In this document: piece by piece, positions 11,810 through 19,936 of the stretch | Position numbering within the stretch: the stretch's first letter is position 1 | Layout of the letters: each line of letters opens with the position of its first letter | Origin: a bacterium | GTDB lineage: Bacteria > Bacillota > Clostridia > Christensenellales > Aristaeellaceae | NCBI GenBank assembly: GCA_004563405.1 | Contig: SFTH01000028.1 | Span: forward strand, 1-32,423 | Direction of reading: 5' to 3' | Length of the DNA stretch: 32,423 nt | Notes under the pieces: generated by a model | Seen by the model: only the letters and a program-made list of their open reading frames with translations | Told to the model about the DNA's origin: nothing | Database searches by the model: none | Program-made: the position numbers and the translations under genes

Positions 11810-12454
11810 TCACTCCAGTGAAGCGAGGATCGCCTGGAAGACGTCCTCCGCGCGGCTGTCGCCGTCGTAGAGCGGCAGCGCTCCGACGTCGATCCGCTTG
11901 AGCTTGCCAAGGCCGGCGTAATATCCGATCAGCGGCGCAGTCTGCTCGTGGTAGACGCCAAGCCGATTGGAGATCGTGGCGGGCTTGTCATCGTCGCGCT
12001 GATAGAGCTCGCCGCCGCAGACGGGGCAAACCTTTTCATCCGCAACCTTGGAAACATGGAAGGTACCGTTGCACTTGCTGCACACGCGGCGGCCCGTGAG
12101 CCGCGCGAGGAGCCGTTCATCCGGCACTTCGATATCCACAACCGCATCGGGCGTTGCAATCTCATCCAGCGCCCGCGCCTGCTCCACCGTGCGTGGGAAG
12201 CCGTCGAGCAGATAGCCGTTTGCGCAGTCGGGCATGGCCAGGCGCTCGCGCACCATGTCCACCACGACGCTGTCCGGCACCAGCTGGCCGGCGTCCATGT
12301 ATCGCTTGGCCTCGAGGCCCGTGGGGGTCTCGTTCTTGATGGCCGCGCGGAACATATCGCCCGTGGAGATGTGGGGGACACGCAGGTGCGAGCTCACGCC
12401 CGTCGCCTGCGTACCCTTACCTGCACCGGGAGGGCCAAGAAAAATCAGTTTCAT
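11810..12454 (-). CDS. adk: Adenylate kinase, zinc-containing long form
   Basis: A 214-residue enzyme catalysing ATP + AMP to 2 ADP. P-loop GPPGAGKGT at residues 7-15, the AMP-binding HISTGDMFR (28-36), and DGFPRT (84-89). The LID domain has four cysteines (C125, C128, C143, C146; CSKC and CPVC), which bind a structural zinc as in Gram-positive enzymes. Located between secY (18 nt upstream) and map, the conserved position. Confidence 0.97.
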   Translation of the reverse strand: MKLIFLGPPGAGKGTQATGVSSHLRVPHISTGDMFRAAIKNETPTGLEAKRYMDAGQLVPDSVVVDMVRERLAMPDCANGYLLDGFPRTVEQARALDEIATPDAVVDIEVPDERLLARLTGRRVCSKCNGTFHVSKVADEKVCPVCGGELYQRDDDKPATISNRLGVYHEQTAPLIGYYAGLGKLKRIDVGALPLYDGDSRAEDVFQAILASLE

Positions 12455-12472
12455 AGTCCTACCTCCCGTAGC

Positions 12473-13735
12473 TTAGAGGAATCCCTTGTAGTGGCGCATC
12501 AACATCTCGCTCTCGAGCTGACGCATGCTTTCCATCGCAACGGAAACCGCGATCATCAGGGAGGAAGCCGCAAAGGACAGGCTCACGCCCGCGATTGCGT
12601 AGATGGCCGTAGGAATGACCGCCAGGATCGCAAGATAGATCGCGCCGAAGCAAGTGATGCGGCTGGAGATCTTCTTGATGAAGTCGCTGGTGGGCTTGCC
12701 CTGGCGAATGCCGGGGATCATGCCGCCGTTGTTCTGGATATTCTTCGAAATCTCAACCGGGTTGAAGCTGATCGAAGAATAAAAGAACGTGAAGCCGAAA
12801 ATCATCAGCGCGAAGATGACCTGATAGATCCAGGACATCGTGGTCACATTGGCGGACCACCAAGCGTTCGCACGGCTGTTCGGGAAGAAAGCCAGGATGG
12901 TTCCGGGGAACTGCATGATCGCGTTGGCGAAGATCAGCGGCAGCACGCCGGAGGAGTTCAGCTTCAGCGGAATGTGCGTGGACTGACCGCCGTACATCTT
13001 GCGGCCAACCATGCGCTTTGCATACTGGATCGGGATGCGGCGCTCGCCGAGATCGACGATGACGATGCCCACGACCAGAATGACGAATACGATCACGGAC
13101 GCGATCATGCTGCCAACGCCGCCAACCTGGGCGACCTGGCCGGAGAAGACCGCGGCCACGCTGGTCTCAACGCTGCGGGCAATGTTGGAGATGATGCCCG
13201 CAAAGATCAGCAGGGAAATGCCGTTGCCGATGCCCTTCTCGGTGATGCGCTCGCCAATCCACATGGCGATGGCAGTACCGGCGGACAGGCACAGCGCGAT
13301 GGTGATCAGGCCGAGGAACGCATTGGTGGCGTTCGCCTTCAGGCCGATCGTCAGGGCGATCGCCTGGAGGAAGCCCAGGCCGACCGTCACATAGCGGGTG
13401 ATCTGCGCAATCTTCTTGCGGCCCTCTTCACCCTCCTTCTGCAGCTCCTCCAGCTTCGGAATCGCCACGCACAGCAGCTGCATGATAATGCTCGCATTGA
13501 TGTACGGGGTGATGCCCATCGCCATGACCGTGTACTGGGACAGGTTGGAGCCGGTCATCGAATTGATGAAGCCGAGCAGGGAGACCTTTTCAAGGGCGGT
13601 CGCAATATAGGATGCGTCGACGCCGGGAACCGGAACGAAGCACAGCAGACGATAGATCAGAAGCATTCCGACGGTGTACAGAATCTTCTTTCTAAGATCC
13701 GGGATCTTCCATGCGTTCTTCAACGTTTCGCGCAT
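12473..13735 (-). CDS. secY: Protein translocase subunit SecY
   Basis: A 420-residue, ten-helix core of the SecYEG channel that exports and inserts proteins at the membrane. Recognised by the N-terminal MRETLKNAWKIPDLRKKILYT, the plug region, MGITPYINASIIMQLL in helix 2, and the cytosolic loops VDLGERRIPIQYAKRMVGRKMYGGQ and PGIRQGKPTSDFI that contact SecA and the ribosome. The start is 1 nt after the rplO stop, so the two are coupled. Normal length. Confidence 0.98.
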   Translation of the reverse strand: MRETLKNAWKIPDLRKKILYTVGMLLIYRLLCFVPVPGVDASYIATALEKVSLLGFINSMTGSNLSQYTVMAMGITPYINASIIMQLLCVAIPKLEELQKEGEEGRKKIAQITRYVTVGLGFLQAIALTIGLKANATNAFLGLITIALCLSAGTAIAMWIGERITEKGIGNGISLLIFAGIISNIARSVETSVAAVFSGQVAQVGGVGSMIASVIVFVILVVGIVIVDLGERRIPIQYAKRMVGRKMYGGQSTHIPLKLNSSGVLPLIFANAIMQFPGTILAFFPNSRANAWWSANVTTMSWIYQVIFALMIFGFTFFYSSISFNPVEISKNIQNNGGMIPGIRQGKPTSDFIKKISSRITCFGAIYLAILAVIPTAIYAIAGVSLSFAASSLMIAVSVAMESMRQLESEMLMRHYKGFL

Positions 13736-13736
13736 C

Positions 13737-14177
13737 TCAGATCACCTCTGCTTTCCCGCCTACCGCCTCGATCTTTTCTTTCGCGGATGCAGTGAACTTG
13801 TTCGCCTGCACCGTCAGCTTCTTGGTGAGTTCACCGTTGCCCATGATCTTCACACCATCTTCAATCTTCTTGATGATGCCCATTTCGATCAGCTCAACGG
13901 GGGTCACAACCTGACCGTCCTCGAAGATCTCGAGGCGATCCACGTTGATCGCGACGTATTCCGTGCGCCACTTGTTGGTGAAGCCGCGCTTCGGAAGACG
14001 CATGGTCAGGGGCATCTGGCCGCCCTCGAAGCCGGGACGCTTGCCGCCGCCGGAGCGCGCCTTGGCGCCCTTGTGACCTTTACCGGAGGTCTTGCCCAGG
14101 CCGGAGCCAGTGCCGCGGCCGAGACGCTTTTCAGCGGTGGTCGCACCCACAGCGGGTTTCAGTTCGTGCAGTTTCAT
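13737..14177 (-). CDS. rplO: 50S ribosomal protein L15
   Basis: A 146-residue L15, a late-assembly protein of the 50S core. The long basic N-terminal extension that threads into 23S rRNA is clear (KRLGRGTGSGLGKTSGKGHKGAKARSGGG), as is the FEGGQMPLTMRLPKRGF segment. The C-terminal globular domain contains PVELIEMGIIKKIEDGVKIMGNGELTKKLTVQANKFTASAKEKIE. It begins 14 nt after rpmD. Confidence 0.98.
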   Translation of the reverse strand: MKLHELKPAVGATTAEKRLGRGTGSGLGKTSGKGHKGAKARSGGGKRPGFEGGQMPLTMRLPKRGFTNKWRTEYVAINVDRLEIFEDGQVVTPVELIEMGIIKKIEDGVKIMGNGELTKKLTVQANKFTASAKEKIEAVGGKAEVI

Positions 14178-14191
14178 GTCTCTCGGCCTCC

Positions 14192-14374
14192 TTAGTCCTG
14201 AATCTCTTCGACCTTGACCATGTGCTTGACCTTGAAGATCATGCCGCGCACCGCCGCGTTGTCTTCCTTCACGACGCTGTGGCCGATCTTGTGAAGGCCG
14301 AGCGCTTCGATGGTCGCGATCTGGTCCTTCAGGCAGGCGATGGTAGATTTGGTCTGCGTAATCTTAAGCTTCAT
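14192..14374 (-). CDS. rpmD: 50S ribosomal protein L30
   Basis: A 60-residue L30 with the typical KLKITQTKSTIACLKDQIATIEALGLHKIG pattern and a C-terminal VRGMIFKVKHMVKVEE. Bacterial short form, absent from some bacterial lineages but usual in Clostridia. It starts 14 nt after rpsE with a GGAGGAG site. Confidence 0.97.
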   Translation of the reverse strand: MKLKITQTKSTIACLKDQIATIEALGLHKIGHSVVKEDNAAVRGMIFKVKHMVKVEEIQD

Positions 14375-14388
14375 GTGCGTCTCCTCCC

Positions 14389-14886
14389 TTAACCGAGCAG
14401 CTCTTCGACGGTCTTGCCGCGCAGCTTGGCAACCTGCTCGGCGGAACGCATCTGTCTCAGGCCGTCCAGGGTGGCGCGAACAACGTTGATCTTGTTGTTG
14501 GAGCCGATGGACTTGGTAACGATGTTCTTGATGCCGCAGACCTCGAGAACGTCGCGCACCGGGCCGCCGGCGATGACGCCGGTACCTTCCGGAGCGGGGA
14601 GCATCTTGACGCGCGCGGTGCCGAACACGCCGACGACCTCGTGCGGGATGGTGCCGTTGTCCAGCGGCACGTTGATCATCTGCTTCTTGGCATCCTCGGT
14701 TCCCTTGCGGATGGCTTCGGGAATTTCAACTGCCTTGCCCATGCCGCAGCCGACGCGACCGTTTTCGTCGCCGACGACCATCAGCGCGGAGAATCGCATG
14801 TTGCGGCCGCCCTTGACGGTCTTGGATACGCGATTCACGGCAACCAGTTTCTCTTTGAATTCGCTAACTTGCTCATTGCGCTGCAT
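14389..14886 (-). CDS. rpsE: 30S ribosomal protein S5
   Basis: About 165 residues; S5 at the mRNA entry site and decoding-fidelity region. The double-stranded-RNA-binding-like N-domain shows KLVAVNRVSKTVKGGRNMRFSALMVVGD and GCGMGKAVEIPEAIRKGTEDA; the C-domain contains GPVRDVLEVCGIKNIVTKSIGSNN. Two starts are possible. ATG at 14895 sits only 2 nt after GGAGG, whereas ATG at 14886 (MQRNEQVSEF) has a 10-nt spacing, so I prefer 14886; the difference is three residues. Confidence 0.96.
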   Translation of the reverse strand: MQRNEQVSEFKEKLVAVNRVSKTVKGGRNMRFSALMVVGDENGRVGCGMGKAVEIPEAIRKGTEDAKKQMINVPLDNGTIPHEVVGVFGTARVKMLPAPEGTGVIAGGPVRDVLEVCGIKNIVTKSIGSNNKINVVRATLDGLRQMRSAEQVAKLRGKTVEELLG

Positions 14887-14904
14887 TGCGTTCATATCCT
14901 CCTT

Positions 14905-15273
14905 TTAGAAGTCCAGACCGCCTTCGCGAGCGCCAGCTGCCAGCTCGGCTACGCGACCGGTGTAGATGTAGCCACCGCGGTCGAAGACAACAGTCTTGAT
15001 GCCCGCTGCGATGGCGCGTTCTGCTACGATCTTGCCAACGATCTTGGCGGCGCCCTTCTTGTCGGCCTCGGCAACCTGAGAAGCGATTTCCTTCTCTACG
15101 GTCGAAGCGGCAGCCAGGGTGTTGCCGGCCACATCGTCGATAATCTGCGCATAGATGTGCTTATTGCTGCGATATACGCACAGCCGGGGACGAGCGGGCG
15201 TCCCGCTGATTTTTCTGCGTACGCGCTCATGACGGATCTTACGAACTTCGTTGCGATCACGCTTGCTAAACAT
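14905..15273 (-). CDS. rplR: 50S ribosomal protein L18
   Basis: A 122-residue L18, which binds 5S rRNA with L5 and attaches it to the 50S. Signature RLCVYRSNKHIYAQIIDDVAGNTLAAAST in the middle and the C-terminal VVFDRGGYIYTGRVAELAAGAREGGLDF. The basic N-terminus (RNEVRKIRHERVRRKISGT) contacts rRNA. Placed between rplF and rpsE. Confidence 0.98.
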   Translation of the reverse strand: MFSKRDRNEVRKIRHERVRRKISGTPARPRLCVYRSNKHIYAQIIDDVAGNTLAAASTVEKEIASQVAEADKKGAAKIVGKIVAERAIAAGIKTVVFDRGGYIYTGRVAELAAGAREGGLDF

Positions 15274-15291
15274 TTGCGGTTACCTCCCTCT

Positions 15292-15843
15292 TTATTTCTT
15301 ACCGGCCTTGCCTTCCTTGCGGCGCACATATTCGTTCTCATAGCGAATGCCCTTGCCATGATAGGGTTCAGGCTCGCGAATCGCGCGAATATCGGCGGCC
15401 ACGGCGCCAACCTGCTGCTTGTCGATGCCCTTGACGACGATCTTCGTGCCGGACTTCTCCGGGCAATCGAACTCGATGTGCGCGGGAGCGTCGACGATCA
15501 CAGGATGGGAGTAACCGATGGCGATGGTGAGCTGGCTCTTGTTCCACTCGGAAACCTTGTAGCCGACGCCTTCCATCGTGAGCACCTTTTCGAAGCCCTT
15601 GGTCACGCCAACGACCATGTTATTGATCAGAGAGCGATACAAACCATGAAGCGAACGGTGCGGCTTGCTGTCGGACGGGCGGGAAACGATGATCTCCGCG
15701 CCAACCTGTTCGACCTTGATATCCTTATTGACCTTCTGACTCAGTTCACCCTTGGGGCCCTTGACGGTGACGACGTTTTCCTCGTCCACAGTCACGGTCA
15801 CGCCCGCGGGGACCGGAATCGGAAGCTTACCGATACGAGACAT
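15292..15843 (-). CDS. rplF: 50S ribosomal protein L6
   Basis: A 183-residue L6 near the sarcin-ricin loop and factor-binding site. Two duplicated alpha/beta domains are seen: SRIGKLPIPVPAGVTVTV with VKGPKGELSQ in the first, and EGVGYKVSEWNKSQLTIAIGYSHPV in the second. The conserved C-terminus has EPEPYHGKGIRYENEYVRRKEGKAGKK. Slightly extended basic tail. Confidence 0.98.
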   Translation of the reverse strand: MSRIGKLPIPVPAGVTVTVDEENVVTVKGPKGELSQKVNKDIKVEQVGAEIIVSRPSDSKPHRSLHGLYRSLINNMVVGVTKGFEKVLTMEGVGYKVSEWNKSQLTIAIGYSHPVIVDAPAHIEFDCPEKSGTKIVVKGIDKQQVGAVAADIRAIREPEPYHGKGIRYENEYVRRKEGKAGKK

Positions 15844-15864
15844 TCTATTGCACCTCCAACTCTC

Positions 15865-16263
15865 TTACCAAATGTAGGCCAGAACTTCGCCGCCGATGCC
15901 CGCATTGCGCGCTTCCTTGTCGGTCATCACGCCCTTGGACGTGGACAGGATGGCAATGCCCAGGCCGCCGAGAACCTTCGGGATCTCGTCGTTCTTGGCG
16001 TAGACGCGCAGTCCGGGCTTGGAGATGCGCTTGAGTCCCTTGATGACAGATTCCTTGCCCTGAGCGTACTTCAGGGTCACCTTGATCTGGCCCTGCAGGC
16101 CGTCGTCAATCAGATCCACCGCCTTGATGAAGCCTTCGTCGAGCAGGATCTTGGCGATCGCCTTCTTCATGTTGGAAGCGGGGATCGTCACACTGTCGTG
16201 TCTGGCAATCAGGCCGTTACGGATTCTGGTCAGCATATCCGCGATGGGATCGTTAATAACCAT
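15865..16263 (-). CDS. rpsH: 30S ribosomal protein S8
   Basis: A 132-residue S8, a primary 16S rRNA binder that in E. coli represses the spc operon at rplE. N-terminus INDPIADMLTRIRNGLIARHDSVTIPAS, central LKRISKPGLRVYAKNDEIPKVLGGLGIAILSTSKGVMTDKEAR and C-terminal GGEVLAYIW are all standard. It follows the S14 gene. Confidence 0.98.
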   Translation of the reverse strand: MVINDPIADMLTRIRNGLIARHDSVTIPASNMKKAIAKILLDEGFIKAVDLIDDGLQGQIKVTLKYAQGKESVIKGLKRISKPGLRVYAKNDEIPKVLGGLGIAILSTSKGVMTDKEARNAGIGGEVLAYIW

Positions 16264-16289
16264 TTTTAAACCTCCTTTGAATTGCCAGT

Positions 16290-16475
16290 TTACCAGCTCG
16301 CCTTGCGCACGCCCGGGATCTGGCCGGCATAGGCCAGTTCACGGAAGCAGATACGGCATACGCCATACTTGCGGAGCACGGAGTGCGGGCGTCCGCAAAT
16401 GCGGCAGCGGGTGTAGGCGCGGGTGGAGTACTTTGCAGGACGGGCCTGCTTGATCTTCATGCTAGTCTTAGCCAC
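16290..16475 (-). CDS. rpsZ: 30S ribosomal protein S14, zinc-type
   Basis: A 61-residue short S14 with two CxxC pairs (RCRICGRPHSVLRKYGVCRIC), the zinc-binding form found in Bacillota, and the C-terminal FRELAYAGQIPGVRKASW. It lies in the 30S head between S3 and S19. No zinc-free paralogue is in this window. Good AAGGAGG upstream of the ATG, 19 nt after rplE. Confidence 0.98.
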   Translation of the reverse strand: MAKTSMKIKQARPAKYSTRAYTRCRICGRPHSVLRKYGVCRICFRELAYAGQIPGVRKASW

Positions 16476-16494
16476 GCTGATGAACCTCCTTCAA

Positions 16495-17034
16495 TCAGGC
16501 CTGGAACGGCATTCCGAGCTGGCGGAGCAGTTCCTTGGCTTCCTCGTCGGTCTTGGCGGTGGTGACGAACACCATCTCCATGCCGCGAATCTTCTCAACC
16601 TTGTCGTACTCGATCTCGGGGAAGATCAGCTGCTCGCGAACGCCGAGGGAGTAGTTGCCGCGGCCGTCGAAGGCCTTTGCGGAAACGCCGCGGAAGTCGC
16701 GCACGCGGGGCAGTACGATGCTGACCAGCTTGTCGGCAAACTCGTACATTCTGTCGCCGCGCAGGGTCACCTTCGCGCCAACGTTCATGCCAGCGCGGAG
16801 CTTGAAGTTCGCGATGGACTTCTTGGACTTGGTCACCAGGGGCTTCTGACCCGAGATGGTGGCAAGCTCGCTCACGGCCAGCTCAAGCGCCTTGGCGTTG
16901 TCCTTGCAATCGCCCAGGCCCATGTTGATAACGATCTTCTCCAGACGCGGAATCTCCATCACGTTCTTGTACTGGAACTTCTGCTGAAGCGCCGGCACAA
17001 CCTCCGCGCGGTACTTTTCCTGTAATCTAGTCAC
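16495..17034 (-). CDS. rplE: 50S ribosomal protein L5
   Basis: A 179-residue L5, which binds 5S rRNA and contacts P-site tRNA. Recognised by NVMEIPRLEKIVINMGLGD, the QKPLVTKSKKSIANFKLRAGMNVG segment and DFRGVSAKAFDGRGNYSLGVREQLIFPEIEYD. Starts with GTG (codon 17034-17032), giving MTRLQEKYRAEV, with GGAGG 9 nt upstream. The nearby ATG is out of frame. Confidence 0.97.
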   Translation of the reverse strand: MTRLQEKYRAEVVPALQQKFQYKNVMEIPRLEKIVINMGLGDCKDNAKALELAVSELATISGQKPLVTKSKKSIANFKLRAGMNVGAKVTLRGDRMYEFADKLVSIVLPRVRDFRGVSAKAFDGRGNYSLGVREQLIFPEIEYDKVEKIRGMEMVFVTTAKTDEEAKELLRQLGMPFQA

Positions 17035-17051
17035 TGCGCATATCCTCCTTC

Positions 17052-17381
17052 TCAGTTGTCAAACGCAGCGCCGCACTTCTTGCAAATGCGAACCTTGCGC
17101 GCCTTCTCGCCTTCGGTGAACTTGTGCGCGATGCGAGTGGGCTTTTTGCACTTCGGGCATACGAGCATGACTTTGCAGGCGGGGATGGCGGCTTCCTGTT
17201 CGATGATGCCGCCCTGCATACCCTGTCCGCGGGGCTTCTGGTGCTTCTTCACCATGGCGACGCCTTCGACGACGATCTTGCCCTTGGAGGGGAACGCCTT
17301 CTGAACCTTACCGGTCTTGCCTTTGTCTTCGCCGGACATCACCATGACGGTATCGCCGGACTTCACGAAAAGATTGTTCAT
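17052..17381 (-). CDS. rplX: 50S ribosomal protein L24 with C-terminal Cys4 ribbon
   Basis: A 109-residue L24, an early 50S assembly initiator near the tunnel exit. The KOW motif is at the N-terminus (VKSGDTVMVMSGEDKGKTGKVQKAF). VVEGVAMVKKHQKPRGQGMQGGI follows, and the C-terminus has two CxxC pairs (VCPKCKKPTR and RICKKCGAAF) likely to bind zinc. The start MNNLFVKSG at 17381 has GGAGG 8 nt upstream. The in-frame ATG at 17396 overlaps the rplN stop, places that site inside the gene and adds five atypical residues. Confidence 0.97.
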   Translation of the reverse strand: MNNLFVKSGDTVMVMSGEDKGKTGKVQKAFPSKGKIVVEGVAMVKKHQKPRGQGMQGGIIEQEAAIPACKVMLVCPKCKKPTRIAHKFTEGEKARKVRICKKCGAAFDN

Positions 17382-17395
17382 TTGCCGCACCTCCA

Positions 17396-17764
17396 TTAAA
17401 GCACTTCCGGAGCGAGCGAGACGATCTTCATATAATCCTTCTCGCGAAGCTCGCGTGCGACGGGCCCAAAGATGCGGGTGCCCTTGGGCTGCTTCTGTTC
17501 GTTGATGATAACCGCTGCGTTATCGTCGAAGCGGATATAAGTGCCGTCGGGACGGCGATACTGCTTGCGCGTGCGAACGATGACGGCCTTGACGACCTCG
17601 CCCTTCTTGACCGCGCCGCCGGGAGTGGCGGACTTGACAGAAGCGACGATCACATCGCCAACGCCAGCCGTGCGGCGGAAAGAGCCGCCCAGCACGCGGA
17701 AGCACATGATTTCCTTAGCGCCGGAGTTATCGGCAACCTTCAAACGAGTTTGAGGCTGAATCAT
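17396..17764 (-). CDS. rplN: 50S ribosomal protein L14
   Basis: A 122-residue L14, a highly conserved beta-barrel at the subunit interface that also binds the silencing factor RsfS. It begins MIQPQTRLKVADNSGAKEIMC, contains VIVASVKSATPGGAVKKGEVVKAVIVRTRKQYRRPDGTYIRFDDNAAVII and ends REKDYMKIVSLAPEVL. Family-typical length with no insertions. Confidence 0.98.
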   Translation of the reverse strand: MIQPQTRLKVADNSGAKEIMCFRVLGGSFRRTAGVGDVIVASVKSATPGGAVKKGEVVKAVIVRTRKQYRRPDGTYIRFDDNAAVIINEQKQPKGTRIFGPVARELREKDYMKIVSLAPEVL

Positions 17765-17795
17765 TTTTTCTTCCTCCTTGTCTGGTTAAATCGGC

Positions 17796-18056
17796 TTACT
17801 TCGCCTTTTCGATGATCTCAACAAGACGCCAGCGCTTGTCCTTGGACAGCGGGCGGGTTTCCATGACGCGAACGGTGTCGCCGATGCCGCACTCGTTCTT
17901 CTCATCATGGGCCTTGATCTTGATGGTACGGTTCATGATTTTGCCGTACAGCGGATGCTTCACGCGGGTACGAATCTCAACTACGATGGTCTTGTCCATC
18001 TTGTCGGAAACAACCACGCCGGTACGAGTTTTACGCAATGCTCTTACTTCAGCCAT
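17796..18056 (-). CDS. rpsQ: 30S ribosomal protein S17
   Basis: An 86-residue S17 OB-fold protein, one of the primary 16S rRNA binders. Standard features are KTRTGVVVSDKMDKTIVVEIRTRVKHPLYGKI and IGDTVRVMETRPLSKDKRWRLVEIIEKAK. It starts 14 nt after rpmC. Confidence 0.98.
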   Translation of the reverse strand: MAEVRALRKTRTGVVVSDKMDKTIVVEIRTRVKHPLYGKIMNRTIKIKAHDEKNECGIGDTVRVMETRPLSKDKRWRLVEIIEKAK

Positions 18057-18070
18057 TTTCAGTTGCCTCC

Positions 18071-18283
18071 TTATGCCTTGCCGGCCAGCTCACGCTGACG
18101 CATGATGGTCTTGACCCGCGCAATGTCCTTCTTGCACTCGCTGATCGCCGCAGTGTTCTCCAGCTGTCCGATCGCCAGCTGGAAGCGCAGGTTCAGCAGC
18201 TCGCTCTTCTTGGCCTTCAGGTCGGTGTCGAGCTCGGCCATGGTCTTCTGCTTCAGGTTGTTCAGTTCGTCCTTAGTCTTCAT
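18071..18283 (-). CDS. rpmC: 50S ribosomal protein L29
   Basis: A 70-residue two-helix L29 near the tunnel exit, part of the docking site for trigger factor and SRP. KTKDELNNLKQKTMAELDTDLKAKKSELLNLRFQLAIGQLENTAAI is typical, with the IARVKTIMRQRE C-terminus. Its ATG overlaps the rplP stop by four bases (ATGA), so the two are translationally coupled. Confidence 0.97.
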   Translation of the reverse strand: MKTKDELNNLKQKTMAELDTDLKAKKSELLNLRFQLAIGQLENTAAISECKKDIARVKTIMRQRELAGKA

Positions 18284-18714
18284 TGCTCGTCACCACCCGT
18301 CTTTTCTTCTTCACGCTTGATAAACTTGGTCTTGATGGGGAGCTTGTGGGAAGCCAGGCGCAGCGCCTCGCGGGCGACGTCCTCCGAGATGCCCTTCATC
18401 TCGAAGAGCACGCGGCCGGGCTTGATCACGCTGACCCAGTACTCCGGAGCACCCTTACCGGAACCCATTCGGGTCTCGGCCGGCTTCGCGGTCACGGGCT
18501 TGTCGGGGAAGATCTTGATCCAGACCTGGCCGCCACGCTTGGTGTGACGGGTCATGGCCTGACGGGCAGCCTCAATCTGGTTGGAGGTGATCCAGCCGGG
18601 CTGGGTCGCCACAAGGCCGTAATCGCCATAGGCGAGGAAATTGCCGCGCTGGGCCTTGCCCTTCATGCGGCCACGCATCTGCTTACGATGCTTCACTCTC
18701 TTGGGCATCAGCAT
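18280..18714 (-). CDS. rplP: 50S ribosomal protein L16
   Basis: A 144-residue L16 lining the A-site tRNA elbow. Starts MLMPKRVKHRKQMRGRMKG; contains the GDYGLVATQPGWITSNQIEAARQAMTRHTKRGG core, a C-terminal GRVLFEMKGISEDVAREALRLASHKLPIKTKFI, and a charged tail. Follows rpsC by 3 nt, with its ribosome-binding site inside the end of rpsC. Confidence 0.98.
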   Translation of the reverse strand: MLMPKRVKHRKQMRGRMKGKAQRGNFLAYGDYGLVATQPGWITSNQIEAARQAMTRHTKRGGQVWIKIFPDKPVTAKPAETRMGSGKGAPEYWVSVIKPGRVLFEMKGISEDVAREALRLASHKLPIKTKFIKREEEKTGGDEQ

Positions 18715-18717
18715 GAC

Positions 18718-19521
18718 TTATTTTCCTCCTTCCTTCGCTTCGGTTCTCTCGTTGTTGTTGTTGAAGTTGCGCGGAGCGCGATCGCCGCGGTTGCCGCGGT
18801 CGAAGCGGCGGCGTCCGTCGCGACGGTTGCCGGTGCCGTTGAGCGTGGACTCGCTCATGGCGTTGACCAGCTTGGAGCCCTTGTTGTCCTTGCTCGGCAG
18901 AACCTGGCCCTTGTAGATCCACACCTTCACGCCGATGCGGCCGTAGGTGGTCTTCGCCTCGGCAAAGCCGTAGTCGATGTGGGCGCGCAGGGTCTGAAGC
19001 GGAATGCTGCCCTCGTGGTAGCCTTCGGAGCGGGCAATATCGGCGCCGCCCAGACGGCCGGACACGGTGGTCTTGATTCCCTTGGCGCCGCTCTTCATGG
19101 CGCGGCCGATCGTCTGCTTCATGGCACGACGGAAGGAGACGCGCTTTTCGAGCTGCTGGGCAATGTTCTCGGCCACGAGCTGCGCGTCGATATCGGGATT
19201 CTTGATCTCGATGATGTCGAGCGCAACCTGCTTGCCGGTGAAGGCTTCGATTTCCTTCTTCAGCGCTTCCACGCCGGCGCCGCCCTTGCCGATCACGATG
19301 CCGGGCTTGGCGGTGTAGACGATCACATGAAGCTTTTCTCCGGCGCGCTGAAGGTCAATGTGGGAAATGCCCGCCTGGTTCAGCTTTTCCTTGAGCATCT
19401 TGCGAAGGTTGTAGTCTTCGATAAGATTGTTGGAGAAATCCTTCTTCCCTGCGTACCACTTGGTGCTCCAGTCAATGATAACACCAACGCGTGCGCCATG
19501 GGGATTTACTTTCTGTCCCAT
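18718..19521 (-). CDS. rpsC: 30S ribosomal protein S3 with long low-complexity tail
   Basis: A 267-residue S3 at the mRNA entrance, with helicase-related function. Conserved start GQKVNPHGARVGVI, KH domain with VIGKGGAGVEALKKE, and the C-domain AKSGAKGIKTTVSGRLGGADIARSE and LRAHIDYGFAEAKTTYGRIGVKVWIYKG. After about residue 210 a tail of roughly 55 residues rich in Arg, Gly, Asn and Asp (GNRRDGRRRFDRGNRGDRAP and a run of Asn) extends beyond the usual length. It is probably disordered and RNA-binding. Confidence 0.97.
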   Translation of the reverse strand: MGQKVNPHGARVGVIIDWSTKWYAGKKDFSNNLIEDYNLRKMLKEKLNQAGISHIDLQRAGEKLHVIVYTAKPGIVIGKGGAGVEALKKEIEAFTGKQVALDIIEIKNPDIDAQLVAENIAQQLEKRVSFRRAMKQTIGRAMKSGAKGIKTTVSGRLGGADIARSEGYHEGSIPLQTLRAHIDYGFAEAKTTYGRIGVKVWIYKGQVLPSKDNKGSKLVNAMSESTLNGTGNRRDGRRRFDRGNRGDRAPRNFNNNNERTEAKEGGK

Positions 19522-19534
19522 TTTAAATCCTCCC

Positions 19535-19918
19535 TCACTTCTGGTCGAGCACGATCGTAATGTGGCTGGTGTGCTTCTTGATCATGTCTGCACGACCGTG
19601 GGAACGCGCCCAGTATCTCTTGAGCGTCGGGCCCTGGTTTGCGTAAACTTCCGCAACGTACAGGGTGGAACGATCCATCTCCAGGTTGTTCTCCGCATTG
19701 GCGATGGCGGAATTCAGGAGCTTTTCAACAACCGGAGCAGCGGCCTTGGGCGTAAACTGAAGAATTGCAAGAGCCTGATCCACCTGCTTGCCGCGGATCA
19801 GATCGACGACGATCTTGACCTTGCGGGGAGCAACGCGGACGTACTTGACAGTTGCATGCGGACGCTTGTCGGCATTCGCCTTGCGCGCAGCTGCCTTCTC
19901 TTTTACACGAGTTGCCAT
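19535..19918 (-). CDS. rplV: 50S ribosomal protein L22
   Basis: A 127-residue L22. Its beta-hairpin (near ARSHGRADMIKKHTSHITIVL) lines the exit tunnel constriction and is a macrolide-resistance hot spot. The globular part has KYVRVAPRKVKIVVDLIRGKQVDQALAILQFTPKAAAPVVEKLLNSAIANAENN. A basic N-terminal extension (KEKAAARKANADKRP) is slightly longer than usual. Confidence 0.97.
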   Translation of the reverse strand: MATRVKEKAAARKANADKRPHATVKYVRVAPRKVKIVVDLIRGKQVDQALAILQFTPKAAAPVVEKLLNSAIANAENNLEMDRSTLYVAEVYANQGPTLKRYWARSHGRADMIKKHTSHITIVLDQK

Positions 19919-19936
19919 ATCTTTTCTCTCCTTCCG

